DNA of 27,333 nucleotides, from the IMG/VR virus record IMGVR_UViG_3300025914_000039, positions 1 to 27,333 of that record; one strand, 5' to 3'. This DNA comes from a virus. Of this stretch, positions 6,429 through 14,379 are shown piece by piece; position 1 is the first letter of the stretch; every line of letters begins with the position of its first letter. The position numbers were made by a program, and so were the translations under genes. A model generated the notes under the pieces. That model did not search any database, was not told where the DNA came from, and was given only the letters and a program-made list of their open reading frames with translations.

Positions 6429-7583
6429 TTATTTCCAAATCAGTTGATAGCAGACCGGGTGCATAGATTCCGTCATCGGAAGCATTGGCGGACACGGCAC
6501 AGAGCTTGCCTGCACGCCTAGCGTTCCTGACGGAGTGCCGACAGGCGCAAGAAGCATGATAAAGTCCCCGGACGGAGAACTAGCGTCAAGCGGTGCTGTT
6601 CCCGTACCTGATCCTGATACCGCAGGCGCGGCAATTCCGACGCCGCCCGATTGACCACCACGAAGTAAGACAGACCCGGATTGCCCCGCTGACGTACCGG
6701 AACGGAACCCGCCGACGATAAGACCATATGATCCATCACCCGTACAGGTGTCGCACGTTGCGGTGGTGCCCGTTCCTGTTCCCGTTGCTACAGCACCAAA
6801 CGCTAACTTAATACATGTTGGGTTACTCGCAAGAACATCAGGCGCAAGGTTGCCGCACGGAACAACGCCTTTGCTGTATAGCGGCATTGATGTCGTATCA
6901 GTGCCATCACCTGTCGGAAGTTCTAAAAAGATGACTGTGCCGTTCGTCGTGGGTCCGACAAACCCTGTCGTTCCGATATTGATTGATCCAGCATAGGTAG
7001 TTGACGACTTCAACCCGGTACCGTACGTGATAGTGCCATCGACAATCAATCCGTTCTTTCCATCACTATGCACGCCCGGATACGGGTCTGTCGGTGGCAC
7101 CACTACAGGCACCGCAACAACGTCAATTGCATCGACGATGGCGTTGCGTACGATCGTAGTAAACGTGATCGTGATACCAGTGCCACCCGTCGCCACGACT
7201 GGAAAATCGCGGTTGATTGGGTTGTTGAAGAACGTGACTGCAAGCATATCGAATGATGCCAGCACCTTCGTACCGTTGATAGCGACGTCAAAGATTCGTT
7301 GCCCGACACTGGTGACAGACGCGGAGTTCTCACGAAAATGCAGCGTGACCGTATAGGCACCGTCCGGAACATTGAACTTGTAAAAGAAGTTGCCGCCGCG
7401 AACTGTTTTCCAAAAATCGGATTCACCAGGGTTTGGTGCGACAGATTGCAGATACGGCGTGCCGCCCGTATAAAATGCGTCCGCCTGATAGATGCTGGTT
7501 GCGGGTCCGCCTGCATTGATGTGAAGGGGTAACGTTTGTGCCGCCGCTGTGATCGTGAATGCCAGAACTAGAAAGAGTTTCAT
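6429..7583 (-). CDS. Exported malectin-domain protein
   Basis: A 384-residue protein. Residues 1-16 (MKLFLVLAFTITAAAQ) form a Sec signal peptide. The segment about 18-158 is a malectin-type carbohydrate-binding domain: LHINAGGPATSIYQAD, FFYKFNVPDGAYTVTLHFRE, RIFDVAINGTKVL and AIVDAIDVV follow the family order. A proline linker (VVPPTDPYPG) leads to a Gly/Thr-rich repetitive C-terminal region of about 200 residues with a few cysteine pairs (CDTCTGD) that resembles phage fibre or adhesin sequence. Malectins bind oligosaccharides. A signal peptide is unusual for a virion protein, so it may act at the host envelope. It is coupled to the upstream gene by ATGA. Confidence 0.7.
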   Translation of the reverse strand: MKLFLVLAFTITAAAQTLPLHINAGGPATSIYQADAFYTGGTPYLQSVAPNPGESDFWKTVRGGNFFYKFNVPDGAYTVTLHFRENSASVTSVGQRIFDVAINGTKVLASFDMLAVTFFNNPINRDFPVVATGGTGITITFTTIVRNAIVDAIDVVAVPVVVPPTDPYPGVHSDGKNGLIVDGTITYGTGLKSSTTYAGSINIGTTGFVGPTTNGTVIFLELPTGDGTDTTSMPLYSKGVVPCGNLAPDVLASNPTCIKLAFGAVATGTGTGTTATCDTCTGDGSYGLIVGGFRSGTSAGQSGSVLLRGGQSGGVGIAAPAVSGSGTGTAPLDASSPSGDFIMLLAPVGTPSGTLGVQASSVPCPPMLPMTESMHPVCYQLIWK

Positions 7584-7849
7584 TTTGGTAATTTCCGCAA
7601 GCGTTCGACTTCATCGCATAGCGTCGAAAAGAATGATTCAAATTCGCGCCCGGAAACGTGCCGCAAGCGGAACACTTCCGAGAGATGCTGACGATTTTGC
7701 AAAATCGTGGTGACGTCCCAACGCTCGAAAAGTGGCGACATCGGGTTCCGCTTCGCGTCGATTGTGCCGACGTTCGTACAGGTGTGTTCAATGTTGAGCA
7801 CAGCTTCGGAATCAATAACGCCACCATCATCAAACTTTTGTGCATCCAT
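7580..7849 (-). CDS. Hypothetical protein (89 aa) in the head-tail module
   Basis: The frame is open to 8020, but ATG 7849 (MDAQKFDDGG) has AGGAG about 8 nt upstream and starts just after the tail-terminator-like gene ends, so it is taken as the start. The 89-residue product has a mixed middle region and a charged helical C-terminus (FESFFSTLCDEVERLRKL). No domain is recognised. By position it could be a small tail or neck protein; the ATGA overlap couples it to the malectin gene. Confidence 0.6.
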   Translation of the reverse strand: MDAQKFDDGGVIDSEAVLNIEHTCTNVGTIDAKRNPMSPLFERWDVTTILQNRQHLSEVFRLRHVSGREFESFFSTLCDEVERLRKLPK

Positions 7850-7851
7850 TT

Positions 7852-8241
7852 TTAACTCCTCAATTTCTTGACTCGAAAATTCGATGTAAAGTTCGGACGT
7901 GATTTCGGATCGCGCCACGTACCCGGACCAAAACCCATTGATTGGATGAACGCGTATCCTGTCAGATATCCGGTGTGCGTGTCTTGCGCATCTTGCAGAT
8001 AGTCGAAAACCTCTTTCCACTTCGCACGCGCGCCGACATAATCGTCACGAACACCGCGCACACGCATCGAAAGCCCGACCATTTCGTTCTCGCGATTCAG
8101 GGTATCTGCCGCCCAACCAATGGTTTCGAACAAGCCAATCACCTGATCTTGATCATCGGTCATGTCGCCTTTCTGCATTTTCCAACCAGCAGAAACAACG
8201 CCGCACGCCACAAGAAAACTAAACACGTCGTCAAGCATCAT
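7852..8241 (-). CDS. Tail-terminator / minor capsid-type protein
   Basis: A 129-residue protein (MMLDDVFSFLVACGVV) with AAGGA before the start and an ATGA-type overlap with the gp10-like gene. The length, the position right after an HK97 gp10-like gene, and a mixed alpha/beta pattern with a central RENEMVGLSMRVRG strand and AYIQ/GYAFIQSMG segment fit the tail-completion/minor capsid proteins of siphophages. No specific motif proves this. If correct, it caps the tail tube at the neck. Confidence 0.5.
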   Translation of the reverse strand: MMLDDVFSFLVACGVVSAGWKMQKGDMTDDQDQVIGLFETIGWAADTLNRENEMVGLSMRVRGVRDDYVGARAKWKEVFDYLQDAQDTHTGYLTGYAFIQSMGFGPGTWRDPKSRPNFTSNFRVKKLRS

Positions 8242-8636
8242 GAAAGCACGTCCTTGATTGCTTCCGCGATTTCGCCCGGATATTCTGGCGTCAATTCACG
8301 CGCGGGAATTTCTAGGTACTTCGGACCCGAACCGGGACGCGTCCAATTTTTTGGTGTTAAGTCTTCGTGCACCTGCAACGCGTAACCCGCCGACGGTCCG
8401 CCGTACCCTAGTACAGTTGTGATCGTTGACCCGTCAATCACCGGAAGCTGTACGTGTCCGGTAGACATCAACGTTCCAGTGTCAACAGGAACGTACTGTT
8501 CCTTCGAACGCGCCATGATGCGTTCACCAAACTGAAACTGTCGTGCCGCGATTGCCTGTGCAATCTTTCCGACAAGCCCATCAAGCTTCGCCTTTACAGC
8601 GTCAACACCTTCGATTTGAAAATCGATTGAAGCCAT
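8238..8636 (-). CDS. HK97 gp10-like head-tail joining protein
   Basis: A 132-residue protein. It begins with a charged helix (VDAVKAKLDGLVGKIAQAI) and carries YVPVDTGTLMSTGHV near residue 48, the hallmark P-V-D-T-G-x-L motif of HK97 gp10/minor tail proteins. GGPSAGYALQVHEDL and PKYLEIPARE follow as in the family. These proteins join the head connector to the tail. The ATG overlaps the upstream TAA by one base. The gene order (connector, closure, gp10-like, terminator) supports the call. Confidence 0.8.
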   Translation of the reverse strand: MASIDFQIEGVDAVKAKLDGLVGKIAQAIAARQFQFGERIMARSKEQYVPVDTGTLMSTGHVQLPVIDGSTITTVLGYGGPSAGYALQVHEDLTPKNWTRPGSGPKYLEIPARELTPEYPGEIAEAIKDVLS

Positions 8637-8785
8637 TATTCCTCAACTATAAGTGATCCATCACGGATAGTTGCGTCGACGAGTAAATCATGAACGTCGG
8701 CGTATCCGATCAGACCTTCGCGGATTCCGCTTTCAAGTAGCGGTCTTATGCGATCAAATGTTTTTTCCATGTCGATGCAAAACAT
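8636..8785 (-). CDS. Small hypothetical protein (49 aa)
   Basis: A short open frame fills the 154 nt gap between the head-closure gene and the gp10-like gene. ATG 8785 lies 5 nt after the upstream stop; a second ATG at 8770 gives 44 residues. The product is acidic and helical (RIRPLLESGIREGLIGYADV) and its TAA stop overlaps the next ATG, so it is coupled to the gp10-like gene. GGAAG about 14 nt upstream is a poor ribosome-binding site. No family recognised. Confidence 0.5.
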   Translation of the reverse strand: MFCIDMEKTFDRIRPLLESGIREGLIGYADVHDLLVDATIRDGSLIVEE

Positions 8786-8790
8786 CAGCG

Positions 8791-9171
8791 TCACGCAGCA
8801 CTTCCGAACGTGATCTTCGTATAGACAGGTAGTCCGGTTTCATCCGACGGTTGATCGATTCCGATAATCGGCGGAAACGTTGTGTCGCCTTCAACGTAAA
8901 CAAGATCATCCTTTCCGATCGGTGGCGTCGCAAGCAAGATGATTTCGGAAAGTTGGAGGAACGACGAAGCCGCGCCCGCTGACGTACCAGGACCACCCGC
9001 GCCCGCCCGATCGAGGTAAAGACGGCGTCGTCCGCCGTATCTAGGTGAACCGTCAGGCGAGAACTCGACAGGATCGGCGTACGTGGGCTTGTTGTAATCG
9101 TCGGTGCCTGTTTTCTGTCGCCAGATAATCGTCTGCTGACAGAGTTCGCGAAAGTCGTCAATGAACGCCAT
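8791..9171 (-). CDS. Head-closure / neck-type protein
   Basis: A 126-residue protein starting MAFIDDFRELCQQTI, with GGAAAGG about 9 nt before ATG. The beta-rich body includes YGGRRRLYLD, EIILLATPPIGKDDLVYVEGD and PPIIGIDQPSDETGLPVYTKITF, the pattern of a small barrel typical of head-closure proteins that follow the gp6-like connector. The middle (GAGGPGTSAGAASS) is a flexible loop. The position between the connector and gp10-like genes supports the role; the motif evidence alone is weak. Confidence 0.55.
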   Translation of the reverse strand: MAFIDDFRELCQQTIIWRQKTGTDDYNKPTYADPVEFSPDGSPRYGGRRRLYLDRAGAGGPGTSAGAASSFLQLSEIILLATPPIGKDDLVYVEGDTTFPPIIGIDQPSDETGLPVYTKITFGSAA

Positions 9172-9207
9172 TTAAAGTACCTTTCCTGACGATTCTAGCC
9201 CCGTGGT

Positions 9208-9259
9208 GCGTTCGGAATGGTCCGGGCACCCTGTTGAACCCGGAAACCGCCACAAACGC
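9208..9259 (-). other. Non-coding stretch with two-stem RNA structure
   Basis: The gap 9315-9172 has no convincing gene. On the minus strand GCGTTTG (9259-9253) can pair with CGAACGC (9214-9208). Inside it TCCGGG (9244-9239) pairs with CCCGGA (9226-9221) around a 12 nt loop. One outer pair is G-U, so the stem is better in minus-strand RNA than on the other strand. It ends about 37 nt before the head-closure start and is followed by ACCA. It is too short for a tRNA. It may be a 5' leader element or processing signal. Confidence 0.35.
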
Positions 9260-9300
9260 CTTAAAACGGATCAGATACCGGGTGGCGCGTGTCCGACGCC

Positions 9301-9330
9301 TGCAAGAAAAAAGTATTAGTTTTTCTTACA
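9301..9330 (-). terminator. A/T-rich inverted repeat, possible terminator
   Basis: TGCAAGAAAAA and TTTTTCTTACA form a stem of about 10 bp with one mismatch and an 8 nt loop, overlapping the last codons of the 44-residue gene. The minus-strand transcript ends with a run of U residues (ACTTTTTTCTT). The stem has almost no GC, so termination would be weak. Confidence 0.35.
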
Positions 9331-9450
9331 AGGCATTTTCGGGTACTCGCACCGTGTTGTGACAGGAAAGCGGTCCGCCTGACTTGCATCACAATCGACA
9401 GGCGGGTTCGCTTTCTTCAGTGGCAACGGAAGTTGAATCGGCTTTTTCAT
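9316..9450 (-). CDS. Small hypothetical protein (44 aa)
   Basis: ATG at 9450 overlaps the stop of the connector gene as ATGA, and the frame runs to TAA at 9316. The product (MKKPIQLPLPLKKANPP...) is basic and proline-rich with three cysteines in VDCD, TRCEY and MPCKK. Translational coupling, and a stop just at the A/T-rich inverted repeat, argue that it is real despite its size. No family is recognised. Confidence 0.5.
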   Translation of the reverse strand: MKKPIQLPLPLKKANPPVDCDASQADRFPVTTRCEYPKMPCKKN

Positions 9451-9911
9451 CGCGTGCCGTCCGCAGGACTGTTTGTATTTTTGAAAATCGACATGCCGTC
9501 GACCTTCGCGGCGGTTTGAATCAGGTCGTCGTCAGCATTAGCGGCATCCTGTTCGCTGTAGAGTTCGCCCCCAAACGACGTCGGTACGCCTTGCAGATTT
9601 GCACGATTCCAAAGATCCTTAGCGACGTCCTGAAAGATTTTGATCGTGTCGACGTTGTTCGTGATTGAGAGATCGCCGACAGACTTTGAACCCGATGAAA
9701 ACGTCGAACGTAGTTTTGCAAGGATGCTGTTCGATAGCGTTGCCGCCGCGAATAGGTTCGATCCGATTGTTGGGGAACCATACAGCGCAATCGCATAGTT
9801 GATTTCTTCGTTCGAAAGCGTGTAGGGTTTCGTCGAAATCGTATCGCCAAGAAGAAAGCGAACTTCGTCAAGTGCCGATGACGCCGGATTGCCGCTGTAT
9901 GTCCAACTCAT
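9447..9911 (-). CDS. Head-tail connector (gp6-like adaptor)
   Basis: A 154-residue protein starting MSWTYSGNPASSALDEVRFL with LLGDT shortly after. This N-terminus (SWTYSGxP...D.VRFL.GDT) is characteristic of phage head-tail adaptor proteins, as is the helix TLSNEEINYAIALYG. It is mainly helical, with SILAKLRSTFSSGSKSVGDLS in the middle matching the family's SVGDLS element. Such proteins form the ring under the portal. AAGGGG precedes the ATG at 8 nt, overlapping the stop of the Tat protein gene. It lies about 14 kb downstream of the portal gene, which is unusually far. Confidence 0.75.
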   Translation of the reverse strand: MSWTYSGNPASSALDEVRFLLGDTISTKPYTLSNEEINYAIALYGSPTIGSNLFAAATLSNSILAKLRSTFSSGSKSVGDLSITNNVDTIKIFQDVAKDLWNRANLQGVPTSFGGELYSEQDAANADDDLIQTAAKVDGMSIFKNTNSPADGTR

Positions 9912-9916
9912 TTTTA

Positions 9917-10606
9917 TTACCCCTTCTTTTCGAATGAAATTTCAATCATGCTGCCGCGTGCTGCTTTCTTGAGATCTGCACGCGACCACGAAGAATAAAC
10001 GTCGTGTTTACTTGTGACCGGAATCTTCGGGAAGATTGCCGCTGCCCCTGTGATCGCAGGGAAGAGAAACGAACCCGGTGTTCCTGTCGGAGGTCCCCAA
10101 ATTTCAACCTTGCCGACAAGCGTTTCGATCAAGACGCCGTGTTCCGGGCAATCAACCACGCGCCCTTTGAAATCGTTCGGCGTCCAAAAATGATTTTGCG
10201 GAACTGCGCTGTTGTCGTCGTTCTTCGCGAAGATAGCAAGCTTGCGACGCCAGAAACTTTTACTGTTTGTAGTAGTGACGTCGACAACTTCCGGACGTGT
10301 GGTCATTGGTCCGGTATACAAACGACGTGTCGTCGTAATGGAATTATTTCTGAAGACATCGTATGTGCGGACGATTCCGGTTTCCGTGTTCGCATATGCG
10401 ACGTACTTGATTTCGACGCCGTCGAGGAAAACGATTCCTCCGTGCGATTCACGGATTGTAGGCGGGTCGAAGTGATCGGAACGGTAGTCGACAACGCCGT
10501 AAAAGCGTTTTCGATTTGTAAAGCGCGGGCCTTCAGTTTTAGATTTCGCGATACCCGTTGCAGCGATCGCGGCACTCAATGACGAGAAAAAAGATCGGCG
10601 ATTCAT
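9917..10606 (-). CDS. Tat-signal protein with capsid-like C-terminal segment
   Basis: A 229-residue protein of unknown function. MNRRSFFSSLSAAIAATGIA is a canonical twin-arginine signal: RRSFF, then a weakly hydrophobic stretch of 13 residues. The body is beta-rich. Residues 192-212 (FP..PV..K.D....WSRADL) match residues 35-55 of the major capsid protein at 12 of 21 positions without a gap. No ribosome-binding site is visible; TAAAAT lies 6 nt before ATG, sharing the stop of the tailspike gene. It sits between the fibre block and the connector gene. It could be exported, or the RR segment could serve a virion role; the sequence favours a Tat signal. Confidence 0.65.
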   Translation of the reverse strand: MNRRSFFSSLSAAIAATGIAKSKTEGPRFTNRKRFYGVVDYRSDHFDPPTIRESHGGIVFLDGVEIKYVAYANTETGIVRTYDVFRNNSITTTRRLYTGPMTTRPEVVDVTTTNSKSFWRRKLAIFAKNDDNSAVPQNHFWTPNDFKGRVVDCPEHGVLIETLVGKVEIWGPPTGTPGSFLFPAITGAAAIFPKIPVTSKHDVYSSWSRADLKKAARGSMIEISFEKKG

Positions 10607-10615
10607 GCATCAATT

Positions 10616-12760
10616 TTAGCCGTACATCGTCAGTTCGTGCACGCCGACAATGCTTCCGCTTACATTTGCTGTGATGTACAGCCGATAGTACGCGTATGAT
10701 GTCGAGTTTGAAAACGTGAACTTTACCGGAGTGAATAACGGCAAATCCGTGTAGTTGGTTTGCGTGTCAAGATCAGTCCACGTACTGCCGTCATTCGATC
10801 CTTGAAAAACCCAAGTCTTCGGAGAATGACCGGGAAAGTTGTCAAAACTCCACGTCGTGATGTCGTAGGAGGTCACAACCTTGCCCGATGAAAATTGGTA
10901 TTGAAGCCACTGCGGAAGCGAACTTCCATCGGATGCCCACCCTAAGATCGTTGTGGACTCCGGCTGTTGTGCAAATGCCCACCACGGCTGAAGAGTGCTA
11001 AAAGTACTCGACGCGGAAACCGTACCAGACGGCGCAGTCGTGCTCGTCATCTTCGGCATGAAGTTCGTTGGGAATCCTGCCAAACGATACGGCGCGCGCC
11101 CGATCTTTATTGACGGGCTTAGCGTCTCATCTGAAAGGTACATCACACCGCTTGCGACTGCTGCATCCGGAACACGAAACCGCATGCAGGCATTACCGCT
11201 GATCGGTCCGATATGCGCGTACAGCGCTGTCGTGACAAGCGACTTGATGTTTGACGCATCAATATCGTTGATTTCAAGTTGCCCGATCGATCCGCCCGGA
11301 GCATGAAACAACCAATTCGTGAACCCGTAGTTGCCGGAAAAATATGTCGGATTGATCGGGTCTATGATCCGCAGTCCATTAACACTCATGCGGTTTACAA
11401 CGCTGCTGTGGTCGACAAAAATCATGCCCGCTGAATTGGTGCTGTAATCCCGGTAAATCGTAAAGTTGCGGAAACTTAAACTGTTGATCTTTCCCTGTAC
11501 CGAACTGAACGTTACAGCTTGCCCGCCGTCGATAGGCGTCCAAGTACAGTTTGAAATTTGAAGGTCCCCGACCGGATCACCAAGCAAGTCTACAAACTGC
11601 GTTGACCGGAAACGGCAGTTATCTAGCTGTACGTTTTGAATCCAATCAACATCAGTTGATCCGGAATTTGCATTGCCTAGACGAATTGCTGCGTCAGAAG
11701 AAAGAGAAATTCCCGCTGTGTAGCCTGAGCAATTGCTCATAACCACGTCACGAACTTTTGCACGATGCGAGGAATCAAAGATCGAATAGCACCGCATTGC
11801 CGTCAACGTGCCCTTGAACGTGCAATTCGTGATCGCCACCCGCGTAATATCGCCGCTGTAACCTTCGGGCGCATTTAATGCAATGGCGTCGTCACCGTTA
11901 TTGTCAAAAAAGCAATCTTCAATCCGTACGTCGTTCGCGGGTCCGTTCACGTGTACGCCGTCACAGTTGACAGTATGGAAATCGTCACGCGTGCTTGCAT
12001 TACGAACATCGATGTTTCCACAGTTATCGAACGTGATGCTGAAAGTCGGTGGGTTTAAAACACGAACATTTTCAATGAGAATGTTGTTCATGTTTGTAAC
12101 CCAAATTCCATAAATCCATTCACCACTCGGTTTCAAACGTGGATCAGATCCCGAAGAATTTGCGGCGCGATTGCAGTTTATGAACATGTTGCGAATCGTC
12201 ACGTTCGCACCGCGTGAAGGTATCGATCCGCCCGGAGTCCCCGCTACTAAATCGGTATCGCAACGAATGGCGTGCTGACTCGATCCGGCTTTCATACAAA
12301 TCCCCGTGTCGAGTCCATTACTTTCAAGCGTAACGTGCCCACCTGATGGTATTAAAAGACCTGTCACGAGTGCGCCACCGTCAATCACAAGCCGCACGGG
12401 TGCGGTTGCAACTGCTGTTGCAAGTGCATTATTTATGATGGTAGTGTCATCAGTCGCGGTACCGCCGCCGATTTTCGCGCCTGTCGTCACATCGCAGTCA
12501 AGCGCGCAACCGAGAGCGGACGCGTAAAGCACCACAGTTGACCCGCTGTTGCTTCCATCAGCGCCGTCTGCACCTGCGGGTCCTTGATCCCCCTGCGGTC
12601 CTTGCGGTCCCTGTGGGCCTTGTTCGCCCTGAATGCCTTGTTCGCCTTGAATTCCTTGTTCGCCTTGCGGTCCTTGCGGTCCTGTAAAACCGCGCGGTCC
12701 TTGTGGTCCCACAGATCCCCCACTTCCGCTACCTTCGCCAATGACGATAGAAGCACTCAT
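10616..12760 (-). CDS. Collagen-like tailspike/fibre: beta-helix plus discoidin domain
   Basis: A 714-residue protein with three parts. Residues 18-69 are Gly-X-Y repeats of PQG/EQG type (collagen-like stalk). Residues about 95-480 contain repeated ...NCxF/V.. turns ([34 protein letters not shown]), the right-handed parallel beta-helix pattern of pectate-lyase-like tailspikes and depolymerases. The last 140 residues, with [39 protein letters not shown] and [10 protein letters not shown], form a discoidin (F5/8 type C) sugar-binding domain. The N-terminus [12 protein letters not shown] resembles the start of the next fibre (MSETVVIGAGSG), so both may share a docking peptide. It probably binds or cleaves a surface polysaccharide. 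Confidence 0.8.
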   Translation of the reverse strand: MSASIVIGEGSGSGGSVGPQGPRGFTGPQGPQGEQGIQGEQGIQGEQGPQGPQGPQGDQGPAGADGADGSNSGSTVVLYASALGCALDCDVTTGAKIGGGTATDDTTIINNALATAVATAPVRLVIDGGALVTGLLIPSGGHVTLESNGLDTGICMKAGSSQHAIRCDTDLVAGTPGGSIPSRGANVTIRNMFINCNRAANSSGSDPRLKPSGEWIYGIWVTNMNNILIENVRVLNPPTFSITFDNCGNIDVRNASTRDDFHTVNCDGVHVNGPANDVRIEDCFFDNNGDDAIALNAPEGYSGDITRVAITNCTFKGTLTAMRCYSIFDSSHRAKVRDVVMSNCSGYTAGISLSSDAAIRLGNANSGSTDVDWIQNVQLDNCRFRSTQFVDLLGDPVGDLQISNCTWTPIDGGQAVTFSSVQGKINSLSFRNFTIYRDYSTNSAGMIFVDHSSVVNRMSVNGLRIIDPINPTYFSGNYGFTNWLFHAPGGSIGQLEINDIDASNIKSLVTTALYAHIGPISGNACMRFRVPDAAVASGVMYLSDETLSPSIKIGRAPYRLAGFPTNFMPKMTSTTAPSGTVSASSTFSTLQPWWAFAQQPESTTILGWASDGSSLPQWLQYQFSSGKVVTSYDITTWSFDNFPGHSPKTWVFQGSNDGSTWTDLDTQTNYTDLPLFTPVKFTFSNSTSYAYYRLYITANVSGSIVGVHELTMYG
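12554..12709 (-). repeat. Collagen-like Gly-X-Y repeat region in the tailspike gene
   Basis: The codons for residues 18-69 form a run of 9 nt-periodic repeats. On the plus strand they appear as tandem copies of CCTTGCGGT and CCTTGTTCG variants. They encode Gly-Pro-Gln, Gly-Glu-Gln and Gly-Ile-Gln triplets, which form trimeric triple-helical stalks in phage fibres. Such repeats change length easily by slippage. Confidence 0.85.
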
Positions 12761-12772
12761 GCATTATTTACC

Positions 12773-14041
12773 CTATGCAACTAACCAGTGAAATACTTCC
12801 ATGAAAACCTTAAGACCCGTATTACTGTTATCAATCGCGATACCAAGCTGTGTCGGCGTGATCCCTAACGCCGATCGCGTTGTGGTGGTGAACACCTGCA
12901 TTGCGTCAAGACTCGGTCCACCCGAAACAGTAATGTTAGTTCCATCATCCGTGATTGAAACGAACCAAGGATTGCTAATTAAAAACGACGATTGTGTAAT
13001 CTGTGATCCACCGTTAGTCGTCAGGGTTGTGAATGTGTAGGCACCCATTCCGAGACTACTTACACGTGTGGGTCCTGCAATGAAAACCTTTGTGCCGTTC
13101 GAAATCGCAACGCCAGTTAAAACGGCGTCGGCATTCGCACCCGCTAGCAGCATTCCGATCGTGAACGTATACGGCGTTGATGGGTAAGCTGAAAGTCGAA
13201 GAAACCGGACCGAGTCGCCTGAATTAGTCGGTGCCATCAACAGCAACGCGCCATTCGTTAGTGTGGTGGCTGTTGCACCACCCTGATTAAGAAAAGTAAG
13301 CGTGCTAACGTCTGGTGGTTTTGTGACCGCATGAATCGGACCCATGAAGCCCGAACCAATCCCGATGTACGGTGATACCGCCGTCACAGTTGAACCACTG
13401 CTTCCGGATTCTCCCGAAACGTTGATATTCCAACTCGCGATGGTTCCGGAACCACCTGTCAGCGTCACGTTGATGACGAGTGTTGTACCCGAATAGCTGG
13501 TACAAAGTCCTTCGACGAAGTTGGCACCGTTTGACGAGTCTGATGCACGCACACGGGCACCCGCCGAATATGCAAGTCCTGACTGCGTCGTAAAGGACTT
13601 CGACCCGGTCGCAATAGCGATCGAACTTGTCGACGTCGCCGCGTACCCTGCACCCGCCGCGCCATTCGTGCCGTTTGTTCCGTTCGTGCCATTGCTGCCC
13701 GCCGCGCCCGTTGCGCCCGTCGCGCCGACATCACCAGCAAGATTGATATCCCAACTCGCAATAGTGCCCGAACCACTCGCAACAGTGGCTAAAATCGTCA
13801 GCGTGGTTCCCGAATACGCGGTACAAAGACCTTCAACATAGTTTGTTGGGGTCGATGCATCGCTAACACGGACACGTGCACCCACGGAGTACGCAAGTCC
13901 CGATTGCGTCGTGAATGATTTGCTTCCGGTTCCGATCGCTACAGAACTTGTCGACGTTGCGAGGTATCCAGCACCCGGTGCACCATCCACGCCCGGAGTT
14001 CCGCCGCCGCTACCTGCACCAATTACGACTGTTTCACTCAT
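12773..14041 (-). CDS. Collagen-like fibre protein with duplicated 80-residue domain
   Basis: A 422-residue protein. After MSETVVIGAGSGGG come residues 24-103 and 131-210, two copies of an 80-residue beta domain (ATSTSS.AI.TGSKSFTTQ, AYS.GARVR.SD, YSGTTL, SGTIASW.IN). They are separated by a collagen-like linker (106-130, GATGATGAAG then NGT repeats). The 200-residue C-terminal part is a Thr/Ser/Gly-rich beta region ending FMEVFHWLVA and may be the receptor-binding tip. The 80-residue unit is common in phage tail and fibre proteins. GGGGGTG precedes the ATG, which overlaps the upstream stop. It likely forms a trimer. The many Ser/Thr residues are possible glycosylation sites. Confidence 0.75.
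   Translation of the reverse strand: MSETVVIGAGSGGGTPGVDGAPGAGYLATSTSSVAIGTGSKSFTTQSGLAYSVGARVRVSDASTPTNYVEGLCTAYSGTTLTILATVASGSGTIASWDINLAGDVGATGATGAAGSNGTNGTNGTNGAAGAGYAATSTSSIAIATGSKSFTTQSGLAYSAGARVRASDSSNGANFVEGLCTSYSGTTLVINVTLTGGSGTIASWNINVSGESGSSGSTVTAVSPYIGIGSGFMGPIHAVTKPPDVSTLTFLNQGGATATTLTNGALLLMAPTNSGDSVRFLRLSAYPSTPYTFTIGMLLAGANADAVLTGVAISNGTKVFIAGPTRVSSLGMGAYTFTTLTTNGGSQITQSSFLISNPWFVSITDDGTNITVSGGPSLDAMQVFTTTTRSALGITPTQLGIAIDNSNTGLKVFMEVFHWLVA
13412..13651 (-). repeat. Second copy of the duplicated fibre domain
   Basis: It encodes residues 131-210 of the fibre protein, about 70-75% identical in protein to residues 24-103 (DNA 13733-13972). The DNA copies share long near-identical stretches around the codons for GSKSFTTQSGLAYS, so the duplication is fairly recent or maintained by gene conversion. 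Confidence 0.75.
13655..13726 (-). repeat. Collagen-like linker repeats in the fibre gene
   Basis: It encodes GATGATGAAGSNG followed by three NGT triplets between the two 80-residue domains. At DNA level it appears as GTTCCGTTC/GTGCC and GCCCGTCGC type short repeats. Confidence 0.7.
13733..13972 (-). repeat. First copy of the duplicated fibre domain
   Basis: It encodes residues 24-103 of the fibre protein, the partner of the copy at 13412-13651. It includes YLATSTSSVAIGTGSKSF and YVEGLCTAYSGTTL. Confidence 0.75.
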
Positions 14042-14361
14042 CTGTCACCCCCGGATTCATGCCCTAGATAAGAAATCACAAGCGTCGGTGATGTTCCGCC
14101 CGACAACGCGGAAACGTTCGGACGTACGAAAGCAACGGCACGGTACACGACATGGAACATAATGTCGCCTGCACTTGCGTCTTGATCGCCTGACAGGTCG
14201 AACCAGTGCGTTGAATCGAGTGAACCTTCAAGGTTCACGGTCGCGGCGCTAGGACTTCCGGTCACGATAACCGCGACCGTATGAACGTCGTTACTGTTCA
14301 CGGAAAGCAAAGCGCCTGTTCCGGTTGCGGTCATTGTCCATGTACGTTGCTCTGTACTCAC
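14038..14361 (-). CDS. Hypothetical beta-rich structural protein (107 aa)
   Basis: It starts at GTG 14361 with AGGAGA about 8 nt before it. The sequence is a small beta sandwich by pattern: RTWTMTATGTGALLSV, VHTVAVIVTGSPSAATVNLEGSLDSTHWFDLS, AFVRPNVSALSGG, PTLVISYLG. The EGSLDSTHWFDLS segment is common in small phage virion proteins that accompany fibres. It ends in an ATGA junction with the fibre gene. It probably is a fibre base or decoration protein; no enzymatic motif. Confidence 0.6.
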   Translation of the reverse strand: MSTEQRTWTMTATGTGALLSVNSNDVHTVAVIVTGSPSAATVNLEGSLDSTHWFDLSGDQDASAGDIMFHVVYRAVAFVRPNVSALSGGTSPTLVISYLGHESGGDR

Positions 14362-14379
14362 TTAATTTTCTCCTAGCGT

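Noticed and set aside
7580-8020. Longer start of the 89-residue gene
   Set aside because: The extension overlaps the tail-terminator-like gene over 170 nt in another frame, whereas ATG 7849 has a strong AGGAG site.
9208-9285. tRNA-like element with ACCA end and GGTTCAA-like loop
   Set aside because: The pairing stems enclose only about 52 nt, there is no D-arm or anticodon arm, and the T-loop-like GGGTTCAA is not flanked by a 5 bp stem. A structured leader is a better description.
10995-12527. Plus-strand open frames opposite the tailspike gene
   Set aside because: They have no start context, lie fully antisense to a long domain-rich frame, and show no protein-like pattern; they are mirror frames.
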